From Thamnaconus septentrionalis (lineage: Eukaryota > Chordata > Actinopteri > Tetraodontiformes > Monacanthidae): a stretch of DNA of 64,000 nucleotides. The stretch lies in contig CM020513.1 in the NCBI GenBank assembly GCA_009823395.1, forward strand, positions 2,535,501-2,599,500, written 5' to 3'. The notes below the pieces were generated by a model. That model was not told where the DNA came from. It worked only from the letters and a program-made list of their open reading frames with translations, and did no database searches. Made by a program: the position numbers and the translations under genes. This document shows positions 1 through 13,408 of the stretch, piece after piece (the first letter of the stretch is position 1; the number at the start of each line of letters is the position of its first letter).

Positions 1-34
1 GCTGCGCTCCACCTCGTCACGGCCCTCCTGGGCC

Positions 35-1067
35 TCAGGTGGAGTGGCGGTTGTACTCCTGGGGAGGATACAGGCCGTCGTAGTGGAACTCCCTCCACTG
101 CTCGATGCTCTCCCTGCTCCGCTCGTCTTGTTCTGCGGGGACAGGGAGGTCAACTGACACTCTTCCCCCTCTGGGTTTTTGCTGCGTCTCGGGCTGCCCT
201 ACCGTCGCGCTCCTCCTCGGCGTAGTTCTCAAACTCCTGCCTCTTCCCCTCGTGGAACTCCCGCTTGCGCTCGTCTGCGGCCAGACTCAGCCTCTGCTCG
301 GCTGGAGGCAGAGGGACACGCCGGTGTTTGAGCGGAATGTTAAAGGTCCTGGTTCTCCAGCACAATAACTCGTCCGCCACCAAAGAGAGAGCTTTGCGAA
401 TATATTTTACAAGTTGCATTGCTGTCTATTAAATATAGACAATGAAAATATAAATGTCAAATAGCTTCTACAGCTCAAAATGAAGGCTAAAAAAAATACT
501 TATTCCTTTAATACTGTTATGTAGAATTCTGATAAATAAAGCCTAAAAAAAACTAAACCAAAAAACACTAAAAAGTTTTTGTCCGACTCGCTCTGAGGAA
601 AGAGACATTCGAGGAAAGCCAGATCATTAGAAGGACCGCTGGAAAAGTTTGAACTACTCACGCTAACCTCGCTGAAGCTCGACCTCTGACCTTTGACCTG
701 CTATTAGTGGGATTCCCAACACGAGTCGAGGCGTGCACTGCTGAGCTGGAATTCAAGCTGCTTTGGTTCTGCTTTACAGTTTTTTTCTTTTGAATATTTG
801 GTTTCAGAGGAGCTTTTTTCACTTGGCTAGAACATTTTTAATAGAATAAAATGATGAGGAAAAGCTCCCTCTTGTTTTACTCATATTTAATCATATGACA
901 GACAGTCTTTTTTTATATCAGTGACAGTTCATTAACTCCCACAAACACCCTGCACAGCTCCATTTATTCCGACTCTGACACTTCACAGGCAACATATTAT
1001 CCACCTACTGTAATAATTATTAAATGCATCAAATGTTCTTTTTTCCCTCTCTCTCTCTCTCTCTCTC

Positions 1068-1108
<41 letters not shown>

Positions 1109-2316
1109 TCTCTCTCTCTCCTGCAGTCCATCTACCTGTGAAGCGACGACGCAGAAAAGCCTCTTTAAACGCAGCCTGATTTATTCGCCTCCGTGTTTGC
1201 TTCTCTCTCTGACCCCTTGCAGCCACTGTGCCGACACATTCCACATTCAATTACCAGCAGCTCTGCCACTCGTCGTCCCGCTCGGTCTTTTCACTTCTCT
1301 GAGGTTCGCTCAATGGGAGCCGTTTTCCTCTCGTCAAATGTACACAGAGAGCGACATCACACACCTCCTGCACAGTGCAGGGCTGAAGCTGAAGCTCTTC
1401 GCATGACGACAGACAGTCGTAGCACCGTGTTTTTTGTCTCTCTGCCCTGTGACTCCTGTTGGAGGAGGACGAGCTTCTCTTTGGGTGCGGACTCACTCCC
1501 AAAAAACATTTGGGACAAGCATTGTCTGTTTTCTCCTCACACTGAAGCCTTGTTTTTTGTGCAAAATATGTCTTTTTAGAGTTTCCTCATGAAAAGTTGT
1601 GTTTTTGTCCGATGTTTTTCATGTGCAATCATTGCGCAACAAGACTATTTCCTCTCCAGTTGCTGGAACCTTCTCCATGGCCACCACCACCGGTCAAACT
1701 GTTCACATCTTAGATTTTTTTCAAGGACAAAAGAAATCTGCCCATTCTGCTTTAAGCGTTTAAGTCCTTGCTGGATTTTTCCAAGCTCCCGAACAGATTT
1801 GTTTACTTTAAAAAAAAAAAAAATTACTTAACACTTCAATTTGTATTTTAATTTGCTAGTAATCCTGCAGTTTTACTAAATGATTAAAGGGGATAAAAGT
1901 GACTTGGTCTGAGTGCATTTCTCTCCTCGCAAACTCACCGTTGAGCTCGTCCTGGGATTTGACAGCCCGTCTGCTGCGCCTCCTGAAGAAGTTCAGGGCA
2001 TGGTCCTCCTTCATGAAGATCTTCTTCAGTGGACCTGCAGGCCAAGGCAGGAGGGTCAGCTCAGCACACGAAGCGGAAAGAGAGATTGTCGCTTCTCACC
2101 ATTCGTACGTCCGTCAGCGCGGCCGGACACGGCTGCTGAGTGGGACTCAGGAAACACTGGGTGAGAGAACAAAAAGCTGAGATGACCTCACTGTGGAAAC
2201 ATATGAAGAACTGCTGCATACCTGCGCACTCTCAAATTATCCCTCTGCACATACTCACAGGAGAGAGTCAGAAACACGGCGAGCAGAGCCAGGAGGGCCG
2301 CGTACGTCCGGCACAT
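35..2316 (-). CDS. ucma: Upper zone of growth plate and cartilage matrix-associated protein (Gla-rich protein), complete, 4 coding exons
   Basis: Secreted vitamin K-dependent cartilage/bone matrix protein of the UCMA/GRP family, thought to bind calcium through gamma-carboxyglutamates. Coding exons on the minus strand are 2316-2259, 2034-1939, 301-203 and 132-35. They have GT-AG borders and matching phases and sum to 351 nt (116 aa). Residues 1-19 form a hydrophobic signal peptide starting MCRTYAALL. Residues 24-36 ([13 protein letters not shown]) match the family's conserved pre-cleavage segment. A basic run RRRSRR (37-42) sits at the usual furin-type cleavage position. The mature part is Glu-rich ([17 protein letters not shown]) and ends [20 protein letters not shown], very close to human UCMA, which ends in YNRHHT. 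The spacer that other UCMA proteins carry between signal peptide and KIFM is missing, so a small exon may be skipped here or lie unseen between 2035 and 2258. Intron 2 (302-1938) holds only AT-rich sequence and a CT microsatellite. Gene identity is very likely; paralogue (a or b) unknown. Confidence 0.9.
1040..1122. repeat. (CT)n microsatellite in ucma intron 2
   Basis: Interrupted CT dinucleotide tract. It makes a spurious Arg-Glu-rich frame on the minus strand. Confidence 0.9.
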
Positions 2317-3789
2317 CTTTGGCTCCTGGTCAGGACTCGGAGGTGTGTGACACAGATGGTGCAGCGTGGAGTGAGGTGTGCGTGTGTGTGTGTGAGAGAG
2401 AGAGAGAGTGAGAGAAAGGTGAGGGGGTGGGAATGCTGAGTTACGGTCAGTGGTGTTGGAGGGAATGTAAATCTGATAAGAGGAGGATGGGTTCAGAGGA
2501 AGAGATAACTGATGTTGTGAGGCTCTTCATTTTTGCGTTTATTTAGTCGCACTTCATCTCAGTTTTTCTGCAGGTTTAGGGAAAAAACTGTAACCTGCAA
2601 TGCCACATGAGGCATCTCCTAAAAATGTTCAAATGAATGAGATTTGAAAGTTGATTGCAGCAGTTACCCCTGACTTTATCATAACTTAATGGGAAACGGA
2701 TGGGTTGCAGTATCAGACTGGAGCTTTGCAAGATGGACGTGCTAGATTTTGTCACTTTTTCAGCCCTCTTGCTTTATTTTAGGGAAATGCATCTCCTTTT
2801 TTCAGATGCAGCTGATAAAGGCCTCTCAATACGCCACCGTCCCTCGCTCTCAGCTTCTTTCAGAAAATCCTGTCGTAAAGTATGCAACCTTCTGTTTGCT
2901 AAATCTCTCCCCACCTGAGATTTGGCAGCGGCCCAGAAGAAACTGAATGTTTAAATTGTTCTGTGGGGCGAAATGAAGTGAAGGGATTTATGCTCAGGGA
3001 AGTGAGAAAAGGTTGGAGGGAGTTCTTCAACAGGCACGCACGCAAGTTTACCCTGGCAAGAGCAAACTGAAAGCCAGAGGAGGAATACTCTCAGCTCTCT
3101 GTGAACTTTCAGGAAATATTGACATTTTTTGATTAAGAAATAAGAACAACCGCAGGCTGATATCTTAATTATAATTAATCTGGTGACATGTCCTCATAAT
3201 GACTTTGTCATGCAAGCTGGAGTCAAACTAAACAAAGTCTTTGTTGTTGTTAGTCAGTGTATCAATTATCAAAAGCATAAGTGTACTGTATCATTTGTAT
3301 ATGTGTGTATTTTCTTATATTTTCTTGAAAAATTAATGATACATGGCAATTGACAGAGGACGGGAAGAAAAAACAGAACTGAAAATGAGTATAGCACTGT
3401 GAGACTGCATCTTAAAAATCATCCTTCCTTCTTATTTTTAGGTCATCAGGATGGTCTGTGGATTTTTCCATAGTATATTTCAAATTGTATGAAACCCTAA
3501 ATAACCCTTATAATTTATTATTATTGTAAGATAGATGGATGGATGGATGGAAATGGAAGCATGGTTGGATGCATAGTTTTAAAAGTGCATTTTAAACACA
3601 ACCCCAAAAAAGGGAAATGGACAAATAGATGAAATAATTAAGTCATAGAAAAGTGGGCCAAGTACTTTCAACAAGTGATCTTCATCTACCTTAAACAAAA
3701 TTTTGAAATGAATGGAAAAAATACTAATGCTGCGAAGACCACGTAGTGGCATTTGAAAGCAAACAACGTGGATGAGTTTGTGGGGAGTG
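2317..3789. other. Intergenic region between divergent ucma and cdk17
   Basis: The region holds the 5' flank of ucma (minus strand) and AT-rich sequence up to the cdk17 CpG-rich promoter. There is a short TG/AG microsatellite near 2380-2410 and a (GGAT)n stretch near 3535-3552. I see no coding exon and no convincing TATA box. Confidence 0.6.
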
Positions 3790-4337
3790 TAGTGGAGCAT
3801 TTCTTCCTGAAGGGGTCCCTGTGGTGTCGCGCCCACAGCCAGATTGCCGTTTTAACTTGCGGCCGCTGAGTGTCGCTGTTTCCCGTGGGCTGGCGCTCAA
3901 GTGACACGACCGGTGCGGAGCGGTGGCAGCCAGGCAGCGTCAGCAGCAGCAGTAGGCAGAGGACACGCTCAAACCAGCCAGTAATCTCCGCCGTGTCTCA
4001 CACTGTCATGGTCGGTGGGGCCGAGCGAGGAAGACGATCCACGGCTGTTTCTCTCAACCAGGCAAAGGCGAAACTTTGGGGTCTTCTAACCGACGCCATG
4101 CGGCCGCTGGAGGCTAAAACCCGGCGGGTCTGAGCGACACCAAAGCCCCATAATACCGCCGCCGTCACACGGAAACCACACAGAAGAAGAAGACGAAGAA
4201 GAAGACGAAGAAGAAGACTCTCTCCCTTTTGCTCTTTTCTGCCTCTTCGTTTCACATCCAGAGGCAAAGACGGCATCCGGCTTGAGAAGAAGCTCCGAGG
4301 TCGGGGACTCCGGTGTGAACAGCGCACATCGCTTCTG
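3790..4337 (+). promoter_or_regulatory. cdk17: Probable cdk17 CpG-rich promoter and non-coding first exon
   Basis: A GC- and CpG-rich stretch (two GCGGCCGC-like sites, many CGs) interrupts otherwise AT-rich DNA. At 4337/4338 the sequence CTTCTG|GTGAGAGT reads as a good splice donor, so a non-coding exon ending at 4337 could be joined to the coding exon at 15304. Known PCTAIRE-kinase genes have distant 5' non-coding exons, which fits. The CpG-rich sequence continues to about 4560. The transcription start is not determinable from sequence alone. Confidence 0.5.
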
Positions 4338-7300
4338 GTGAGAGTCGCCCAGTTTCAGTTCTCTCTCAACGGCGTTCGGTCGGCTGAATTCCTCCCCGTG
4401 CTGCTGGTGGTGGAACCCTCCCGACCTCTCTGCGCCGCGTTGACACAGAACGGGCTTTTTTATTCATTCAAAGACTGTGTTTACTTCGCAGCCGCCGGCC
4501 GTGAATTGTGAGCCTGTTCCGCGGCTGAATGGCGGCGTTCTAACCGAGAGCTCAAGTGCGTTGCGGGAGAAATGAATGGCGTGGCCGGGGCTCAGGGTGC
4601 TCTACCCCGGGCTCAGGGTGCTGTATCACAGGCACAGGGTGGTTTATCCCCGGCTCAGGCTTTTCTCAACGTCTATGTGCTCACCTACAGAAGCTGCCAC
4701 CTCCGCCAGCTCTGCTTTGTGAGAGCAAATAGGGCGAGTATCGTCTTGCATTTGTAGCAACCAAAACAATTCTGTGACCCACATTTCAGAGGTGTCCCGT
4801 CGTTCCCCTGTCACGTTTCCTGTTCTCCTCCTCACAACTACTTGAGGCAAAATTGCAGCTCACTGTCGAAGTCGCACACAACCAGTGTGTTGTCAGGTTG
4901 TTTTGTTTTTTTTTTTTTTTTTTTGTTTTTTAAAGCCCCTTCCATCTTTATGTTAAAGACCCAGAATTCTTTCATGGTAGTCAAAAGGTACACAATCTAA
5001 TCTTTAGGAATACAGCCTCATCCTGTGATCCTGTGTAGCTATGTGCAGTTGTCAGGAAACTTCAAACAGATGGAATTATTTGTTTTGGAAGAGGGGAAGA
5101 TAGCTCGTTACACACCCACGAGGAAGTTGATCTAGTTGGTAGCCAGCCAGTGAGCTTCCACATTTTATTGTTCTCATATGTGACTCATGATCTTTAACAG
5201 TCTGGTTCAGGCTGAGTCAGACAGGTAGGATGAAGGTTGGCCAAGCGATTTACATGGAGTCATACTCGTTGGTGCTGGTGCATGTTGTTTTAACGAGAGC
5301 TAAAGAAGAACAACAGACAAAATCGTAGTCATTACGATCCTGAGAATCATGTTGCTATCGAAACCGTGAAGGGCACCAGTCAAGTTTTAGAACACTGAGT
5401 CAAATCATGGTGGCTTTGATAAATATACATCACAGGAAAGTAAACCATGACTGCACGGTGTTCTGAATAGAATGTTTTGTGGGAGCCAAAGGAATGAAAT
5501 CCTGTCTTGCGACAGAGTGAAAAACTTTGCCAAAACAAATATGGCTTTTGAAATATGGTTCAAATCAGACACTGGCTGATCCCAAAAATACGCCAGCGTC
5601 CAGTGGTGGTAGTGACAGTAATTGATGCTGTGCCATGGAAACATGTTGCACGTTGCCAGGCTTTGACAATCGCTCAGGCTTGACTCTATTTGCAGTCTGT
5701 TTTGTTTTGCCAGCAGCTAGAAGGAGGAGGAGGGGCCCGCTGTGGCACTTTCTCTTGTTTCCCGCAGGAATGCTGCCGTTTGACTGGGGTGCACGTCTTG
5801 TGTCACCCAGGCCGGCTCAGGGCGCGCTGACCCCGGTACCTGCAGGAGGACTGGGCTGGGTAGGGGCCTGCTGGTGACGGTGTGCCTGTCTGTTGGTTTG
5901 AGGCGGCTGCGTTGCCGTGGTGAAGCCCTCCTGGGACGGTGCTGGCGGTGCAACCCGACCTGCTGTTTAACAGCTGTGGCCACGTGGTGCTGATCTCAGT
6001 GCAGATCAGATGATGGTCCTGGGTTGTGCGCGGTGTGCATTGGAGACAATCTAGATCAATTCTTCAGCAGATATCCGCGGATAAACGTTCAGGGCAGCTG
6101 GAACGGTTGGGTCTCCTGAAATCACATTTGCCAGCAGCATCAGTGGAGAGCATCGACAGGAGCCTCTAACCAATCAGCTCCCTTGTGGACGAGTGGAATA
6201 CAGGAAGTGACTTCTGCCAGCTGCTCTTTGATACCACAGAAGAAGACGATCAGTGGAACGCAGGAACTGACCGTGAGCCTAGCTAATGCTAAACAGATGG
6301 ATGCTGCCGTAGTGGCAGTTTTATGAGAACAGAATGGTAATTTAACGTCATTGATGGAGAAATGGCTTTGCTCAGATGTTTGCTGCTCTTACTTGGATGT
6401 TGAATTGTGGAGAAAAATGCAGTATGATTGGAAAAGGTACACGGTACATTTTCTGTTTGTTTTAAGGAGATTTGCCCAATAACAAATGAAGAATTTCTTT
6501 TACATTTAAAGAAGAGCAAAGAAACTGTTAGCTGTTTAACTTTTCTCAGTGGATGCACTCCTGACTGGCTCTGGCAAGAGTTTATTGAACCTCCATTTCT
6601 TTAATAATAATATTTTTTTAAGTGTTCTGGTTCACCACAAAGCAGTGACTTGAGCTATTCTCATTGAAAGAAATCCTTCTACTGTAGCCACCGCATGTGC
6701 TGGTCTATAGATCTTTGTCCCATCACCTTCCAGCTCTCACTCTCACGCCGCGCTTCTACCGAGTGGTTGAACTGCAATAAATGCAGAGAATTTAGGCTGA
6801 CGTCCACCTGGTGGTGGCGGTGGGTCAGTGCACGGAACAACGTTTGGCCAAACTTCTGTTTTTGAGTCGGTCTCTGTGCATTTCACCGCGGCCGGTCTGC
6901 GCCCGCCCCCCTCCGCACACACACCCTTGCATTTAGGTTGCCCACCAAGACAGCTGGCTGAAGGTTAATGTGTCACCAGTCTCCTGGGAGCAGCTGCTAT
7001 GTCACAGGCACCACTCCCGTCTATAGATAGCCGTGAATACAAACTCTTCCTCTTCTCTCCGCCGCATTAAAGCAAACAGTGCAGCCCCGGCGTTCACACT
7101 CTCCCAGTCGCACCCCCCCACCGCCACTGTAAACACCAGCGCTGCCGCGTTTGTCTGTCCTCTCACCCGCCGCGGCCTGACGCTCCTATGGGGGGGTGAA
7201 GGCCTCGCCGGTCAGTCTTTGACTGGACTGGCTGACCCCCTCGCACCCCCACCCGCAGGAGGTCATTTGATTGAGTTATACGGCCACAACTTACTGAAAG

Positions 7301-10125
7301 TATGCGGGTTGTCCTCTGCACTATTAATATGTGAAACAGCTGAGGGACAAATATTGCCCATTTCTCCCCATCAGTCTTGGCAGGATTTGCAGGAGCTGTC
7401 CGAACACTTGTCAGGTCTTTATTTGGACGTACACACATACACACTCACACACACACACACACACTCACACAGAGAACTACACAACCATGGTTATGGGTTT
7501 CCCCCCTCTGGAACAAGGCAGGAGAAACGGCGCAGTTACATTGTTCACTTCAGCTTATCAACTTTTGTTTTGTTTTTTTTGATCACAATTTGGTGCAGTA
7601 AGTCAAATTTTCATTTATTTTTGGGTTTATACTTCCCACAGTTAGCGTTAAAGCTTCCCAAAAGTATTTTTTTGTATGTAAAAGAAACTTAAAGCAAGTA
7701 AGAATGTGCCTCCAAAAAATCTGTCTAAATGTTGTCTGTTATTGTTTTTGCAGATTTGTTGCAGTTTTTTGTTTGTTTTTTTTAAATGGAAAACCAAAAG
7801 TCTTTGCACCGCAGTTAATTATTACCACCAAACCATTCAAAGCAAAATAAGTTATTTTTTTCATGTTAATTATTTCTCAAAGAAGTTGGCAGCTTGACTG
7901 TAAATGCAGTTCTCATCCAGGAAAGAGGTGCTTTCCAGTCTCCTTCCCTCCAAACACACTTGGCTGTTGAAGCTGCAGAACAGCCGAGTGCTGAGGTTTT
8001 GTGCGTGAGCATCTTCACCTCCTGACGCAGCATGAGCCAGAGCCTGGGGCAGCATGCAGCCTGTAGGTCCTACTCAGCTACCTGAGTGCTGCTGCTGTTT
8101 GCTCTGTGATACGGATGCTGATAGGCTGATAACCTCAGCCCCCCGCCCGCCCTCGGTCACCTGCCACCGGGCGCTAATCGCTCCTCCCTGACGCTAACGC
8201 TTGGCCCTCCGAACACTGTGCAGGTGACTGGACTCGGGCTGGGATCCAGCTAAACCGCGCTCTGGGCTAATCGTCTCTGTAATGCCTCCGAACAGGAGCT
8301 GCTTTCTCTGGGGAGGCCTGAGTCTCCAGGATCTGCGTTGCTGTGTTAGCTTATCTGTAATCGAGCCAAACACACAACACGTTGAACAGCACATGTGAAG
8401 AGTTATATTTGTTTCATTTATTCCTGGAATCTGTTCGATCCTGTTGTTTTTGTTGACGTTCTTGCGGCAGATTGCCTCTGTGAACAAAGGAATTAAGCAA
8501 GCCGGCAGCCAAAACTGCCCTCGGCTTCCTTCCTCTGGTCTGCAGGTCAGCCTGAAGCCTGCCGGTGGCAGTTTGATGGACGTGAGCCACCGAGATCATG
8601 ACGTGTCATGACTATTAGTCTACAAACAAACAATAGTCAGACTCAGTTTCATTTCTGCTGTGCGTGATTCCTTTGTCCGTGTTGTGTGTTGTTCACTGTG
8701 TGGTTTCATTGTAAAAGTCTGGTGAAAACCCCCTGAGCTCGCTCCTTTCATACCTCATTACACGTGGTGCGAAAAGCAAACAGACAAGATTGTCATCGTC
8801 GTCATATCCAGGAACAAACTCCAGTCTGGTGTTGTCTGATTGAACAAGAGTACCAGCGATTTTTTATTTTTTTTATTTTTTTTCTGTATTTTTTCTTTTT
8901 GCTTCCATTGAAACCTATTAGATCACATTGTTTGCTTCAGTGACCACCCAAATATTTACAGATGTATGACTTAATCGTTGTAAGGTACATATTTGTCTTT
9001 CAGAGCCTTCTGGCCGATCTTTTACAACTCGGAAGGGAGTTTTTTTTACTGCTGCTTGTGTCGCAGGAAACTCCCCCTCAGCTCGGAGTTTAGCAACCAG
9101 CAGCTACCGGTGCTTCTTGTGTCAAGAGGGAAACTTGGGTCAGAGTGAGGAGAGCGAGGTCAGTGTGAGCCGAGGACGAGGTGAACCAGTGTGAACGTCG
9201 ACGCTGTTGTCGCTGTCCATCCGTAGAACTGCTGGTCAGCACACACACAGGTGTGGCAACATCCTGCTGGTTCAGTGTGTGTGCGCCCTAAGGAGTCTTT
9301 ACTGTGGGATCTTTTTCTTCCTTCTGGCCTTCATGTGAGGTCTCTGTAAGCGGCGCTATTTATTTTTTTTTTTTTTTTTCAACTGTGGTGTTGCTGAAGC
9401 AAGCAAAGGAAACTGTTGCTTTATAGTAGAAGAACAAGTGTTGCGTAGAGGGAGAAATGTGTGTCACTATTGCCCAAGCGTTGACCTGGCCGAGTCACAC
9501 AGACACACACACAGACACGTACACTTACACTGCCTGTTTCTGTCATCAGCTGTCACGCTGCAGTCGGAGGTGACAGGTGTGAGAGCCGCCTGAGAAAAAT
9601 ACTCAGTTTTCTCTACTGGGCTCCTGCAGATTTAACCATTGAAGAAAAACATCACCTGCTGCAGCCTTTGTGTGTGTGTGTGTGTGTGTGTGTGTCTGTG
9701 CGCGCGTTGCCACGCTCTGCCCAGCGCCGCACCACGCAGAACGGCCACCTCCGCCGCATCCTGAAAAAGCCCTACTTTCTCTCTCTTTAGGACAACACAG
9801 CCTTTATGTAAGGCCCCATAATGGCGCCAGCTCCTCACTCATGTCCTCATTGTCTCGGCCAGGGTGAGAAAAGGCTGCTCTTTAGAGAGGCGAGGCTGAG
9901 CTCACCCCCGTGAATCACGCCAGCAGTCATGCTCGTTCCTCCCCTCTGTGAGAGGAGGCGGGCGGACGGAGGTGGGTGGTGGTGGTGGAGGAGGAGGAGG
10001 AGGAGAGGTTTTCTCTGGGACCCCTGTGGCTTCTGCAGGGAGGTGGTGAACAGACGTCTGCATCAGTGGGAGCTTTTCCACTGAGGCTGCGTTTAGGGGA
10101 AGGGGTGGAGGGAAGAAAGGCAGCA

Positions 10126-10290
10126 CATCCATCCATCCATCCATCCATCCATCCATCCATCCATCCATCCATCCATCCATCCATTTCACTGCTTATCCTG
10201 CACTCAGGCTCCCTGGGGTGCTGGAGCTGATCCCAGCCCTCCCAGGGTGAAAACTGGGGCCCGGGTTTACAACCCTGGACAAGTTGCCAG
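10126..10290 (+). repeat. (ATCC)n microsatellite heading a dispersed fish repeat
   Basis: About 14 ATCC units are followed by a diverged copy of a common fish repeat (TTATCCTG..GCTGGAGCTGATCCCAGC..CCCTGGACAAGTTGCCAG). The same family, less diverged, lies at 63870-64000. The class of this repeat is not certain from sequence alone. Confidence 0.7.
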
Positions 10291-10304
10291 TTTATTGCAC
10301 AGCT

Positions 10305-10796
10305 GTGTTTTCATTACAGTTTTTCGCAAAATAGAAGCGATCTTCCTAAAATTTCAAAAAAGTACAATTGTGATTTGCAGGTGTTTCCATAATTCTTGTA
10401 AAATCTCGTCTCGCGAGATCTACGATAATTACGTTTGTGATCATTTGTTTGTGTTTGTTTGCTGTCAAGAAAGGTTGTTATATTTTTCTCTTTGATGATT
10501 TGTAAAAAATAATCCTTCTCCTCCTCCGTCCAAACATAACCCACCGTTTTTACTTGAAGTGAACTGGTCACATGACCCCCGTACGTCACATCCGGTGACG
10601 CGTAAATGCGTAAAAAAGTGTTTCCATGACACTTTAGCGATATACCTCTGTATGGATGTGTCTGAAAAACCACCTCATGAGAGCGTGAAAACCTTTTAGC
10701 CATATTTGAGAGGTTTTTCAAAACTTAGCCGTTTCCATTACCAGTTTTTTATTGCGATATTTAGGTTTTGCTCAATTCTAAGGGTAATGGAAACGC
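10305..10796. mobile_element. Putative non-autonomous element with imperfect terminal inverted repeats
   Basis: The left end GTGTTTTCATTACAG..CGCAAAA resembles the reverse complement of the right end (TTTTGCTC..GGGTAATGGAAACGC). A further inward copy of GTTTCCATTACCAG lies near 10731. No coding capacity. The internal TCTCGCGAGA palindrome (near 10410) is notable. No clear target duplication was found, so the limits are approximate. Confidence 0.45.
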
Positions 10797-13408
10797 ATCT
10801 ATAGAGAGACAAACAACCATCCTCCCGCCTATGAAGCAAATGTCCTCATCCCTGGTTGCGTGGGAGGAAGCTGGAGGACCTGAAGAAGTAGCCACACGGC
10901 CACAGCCTCTGGATTGGAACCCAACCTGGAGGCTCCGCCGGCCCCCAGCAGGACCCGCGAGCCTTTAATATCCCCCTGCTAGTTCCCAGCAGACAGCACA
11001 GTGTGCATTTGCTCAGGGCTGTGGCGGAGGAAACTGACAGAATCCATAGGTGACACCACCACCTCCACCACCACCACCACCACCACCTCCCTTCTCCGAC
11101 TGCCAGGGCGTTGGATTCAGGTTTGCCTGCAGATGCAGGAGGAGGTGGTCTTTGCAGCGGTGGCTATTGATCAGTGATAGGGGTGAGGTAGGGGGAGGGT
11201 GGTGGAGGTGTTGGGGTCGGGTTGCTGGTTGCTTTCAGGTGTGGCGACAGCAAAAAAAAAAAAAAAATCAGCATGCACGCCACCTTCTGCCTCCTTCTGC
11301 ATTTTCAACGTGGAGAAGAAGGTTGGGAAAAGAAAGCAGCCACCCAGCAGCGGGGTTGCCATGGCAACAGATCCGGAATCAGTACAGTGCTTTGAGACCT
11401 CCGTCGCTGCCGCCCCCTCCCCACCCCATACACCACCGCCACTCTCAGCCCTTTTTATTTCCCTCCTCCTGCTCTCAGTGGCTCTGGAGCTCAGACTTCC
11501 GAGCAGCCTGCCGAGGGATCCGACCCGCAACACGGATCATGTCCAAAGCCTCCCTCCCACTTCATGCCTGACCCTGGTGCACGAACGTGATCCAGTAGGA
11601 TACGGTCGCAAAAGTCTGACCCCCCACCCTCCGCACCTCCTCCCCTCTCCCGCCCACCAGCCCTCCCCCCAGCCTTCCTCACCCCTCCCCTCCCCGCTCC
11701 GCTGCAGTTTATTTTCAATGGAACATTCATGAAGCAGATTTTGGTTCCTGCAGACTCTGCTGGGGCGCAGGTCACATCCTGCTTATTTATGAGACGCCAA
11801 CTCCTCCGCATTGCATTCATAAAACGCGGCGCTGAAAATGTGGCGCTGAGCGAACTGCACCCAGCGCAGGGCTTAACTGGAGAATCCCAGGCATGCTGCG
11901 AGCCCAGCACGCCAATGAGCACGCGTGCGTGCAAGTCAGGTCGCAGAGGGACGGTAGCTAGGTGGCGCTGCGGCCTGTTCGGACTGCCGGCCCACGCCGG
12001 AGCTGACGTTTCCAGCGCTGATGAGAAGCGGCAGCGACAGTCACTGTGAACGTCCGGCCTCATCTCGGCCCCGGCTGTGATCACGCTGATTGCTGCTCGA
12101 CAAAGAGCAGAGAAGAAGAACAAAACAAGGTCGTGGGGGCGGGCGGAGGGGGAGCAGGAAGCAATCCCGTTGTCGCAGAATAACCCATCGCTGTCTTTAT
12201 TTTTGTTGTGTGTGCCCTCAAGCTGTTACGTGTGAAGAAGTTACACAACTGGAACGTTTGTGAACTGAGTGATGACGAGAGGAATCAAAAAAAAAGTCAC
12301 AGTTTTAAATGTGGATCATCCAAAGTCTTCTCCTCTCCACTGATGTTTGATGTAACTTTCAACTGATATGGATGGAGGCTGATTGAATGTGTGTGTAACT
12401 TCTGGAGGGTTTGCAGCACAATCCTGCCGTCCGTTGGGTGGCGTCTCAAATGGGAACTGGGAAAATTATTTTTAGTGCCAGCAGAGTGTCTGTGATCTGC
12501 ACATTCATGATCCAAACACTTGAATCAAGTTTGAAAATGTGAATCAGCACTTCTTCTCAGCCCTCTAGTGACCTGACTCTTCTCACTTCCCCTTTTGCTT
12601 GTGTTTTGATTTGATCTACACATACCATAGGTTTAGATTGACATTTAGCAATGTGGTGCTTCATGTGTGGTGCTTTATTTTTCTGTGACAGCAGAAGCAA
12701 GCATTGGAGGGCGGGAGGGGATTTGGCCCAAATTTGCTTCTTTGGTGTTGTGACGGCATGGTGGTTGCAGCTTGTTTCGGCAACACGTTTGGTAAGGAAC
12801 GAAGTGACTGAAGGACTTTAAAAAAAACAGACCACTAGTAGCAGCGTCTCAAGAGAAACTGTTGAACCAGGACTTGGAAGAGACGCACAAAAAGTTGTGC
12901 GTCCTTGTGCGCTTTAAGTTTACGGCATCGACGCTTTTGATCAACGTTGTATTTGCACTGCCCCGATTTCCATAAGCCCAGTGGTTGCGAGGGTCGGGGG
13001 TGGGAAGACCCTCCTGAGTGGAGCGTCAACTGTTTGAACTGGGAGCCACTTCAAGCTGTAAACTTGCAGATGAGTCAGCAGCAGCTGAACGGACAGGTCA
13101 GAAAGTGAAAGTTTTAAAATGTTGTGTCATCCGCCGCCCGGTTCACTGACGGCATCTTCACGCCGGCTAATGGCAGCTTTTTTTTCCGCAAATGGTATTT
13201 TTGTCACGATGACATTTGATTGCAGTGGCATTCTGAATGTTTTAGTTTCTCCTTAAGTGCTGCTGCTGTCGCAGAAAGACAGTGGCTTCGCTACTTCATC
13301 AATGTCAAAACAACTAGTTCGGTCGTCTCTGAAAGTCTCATCCAGGCCTTTGAAAACAAAAGCAAAAGTTTTCCGATGTATGGATCAGTGTTTCCGTCAG
13401 CAGGACTC

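Noticed and set aside
7033..7692. 219-codon plus-strand frame
   Set aside because: No recognisable domain; it includes a translated CA microsatellite (THTHTHTH) and ends in random AT-rich sequence.
10126..10184. ATCC tandem array considered as a CRISPR or minisatellite array
   Set aside because: It is a plain tetranucleotide microsatellite without spacers, attached to a known type of fish repeat.
11050..12123. Overlapping frames of 173, 177 and 210 codons on both strands
   Set aside because: GC-rich low-complexity sequence (CAC and CCT runs) is open in several frames at once, with no family match.
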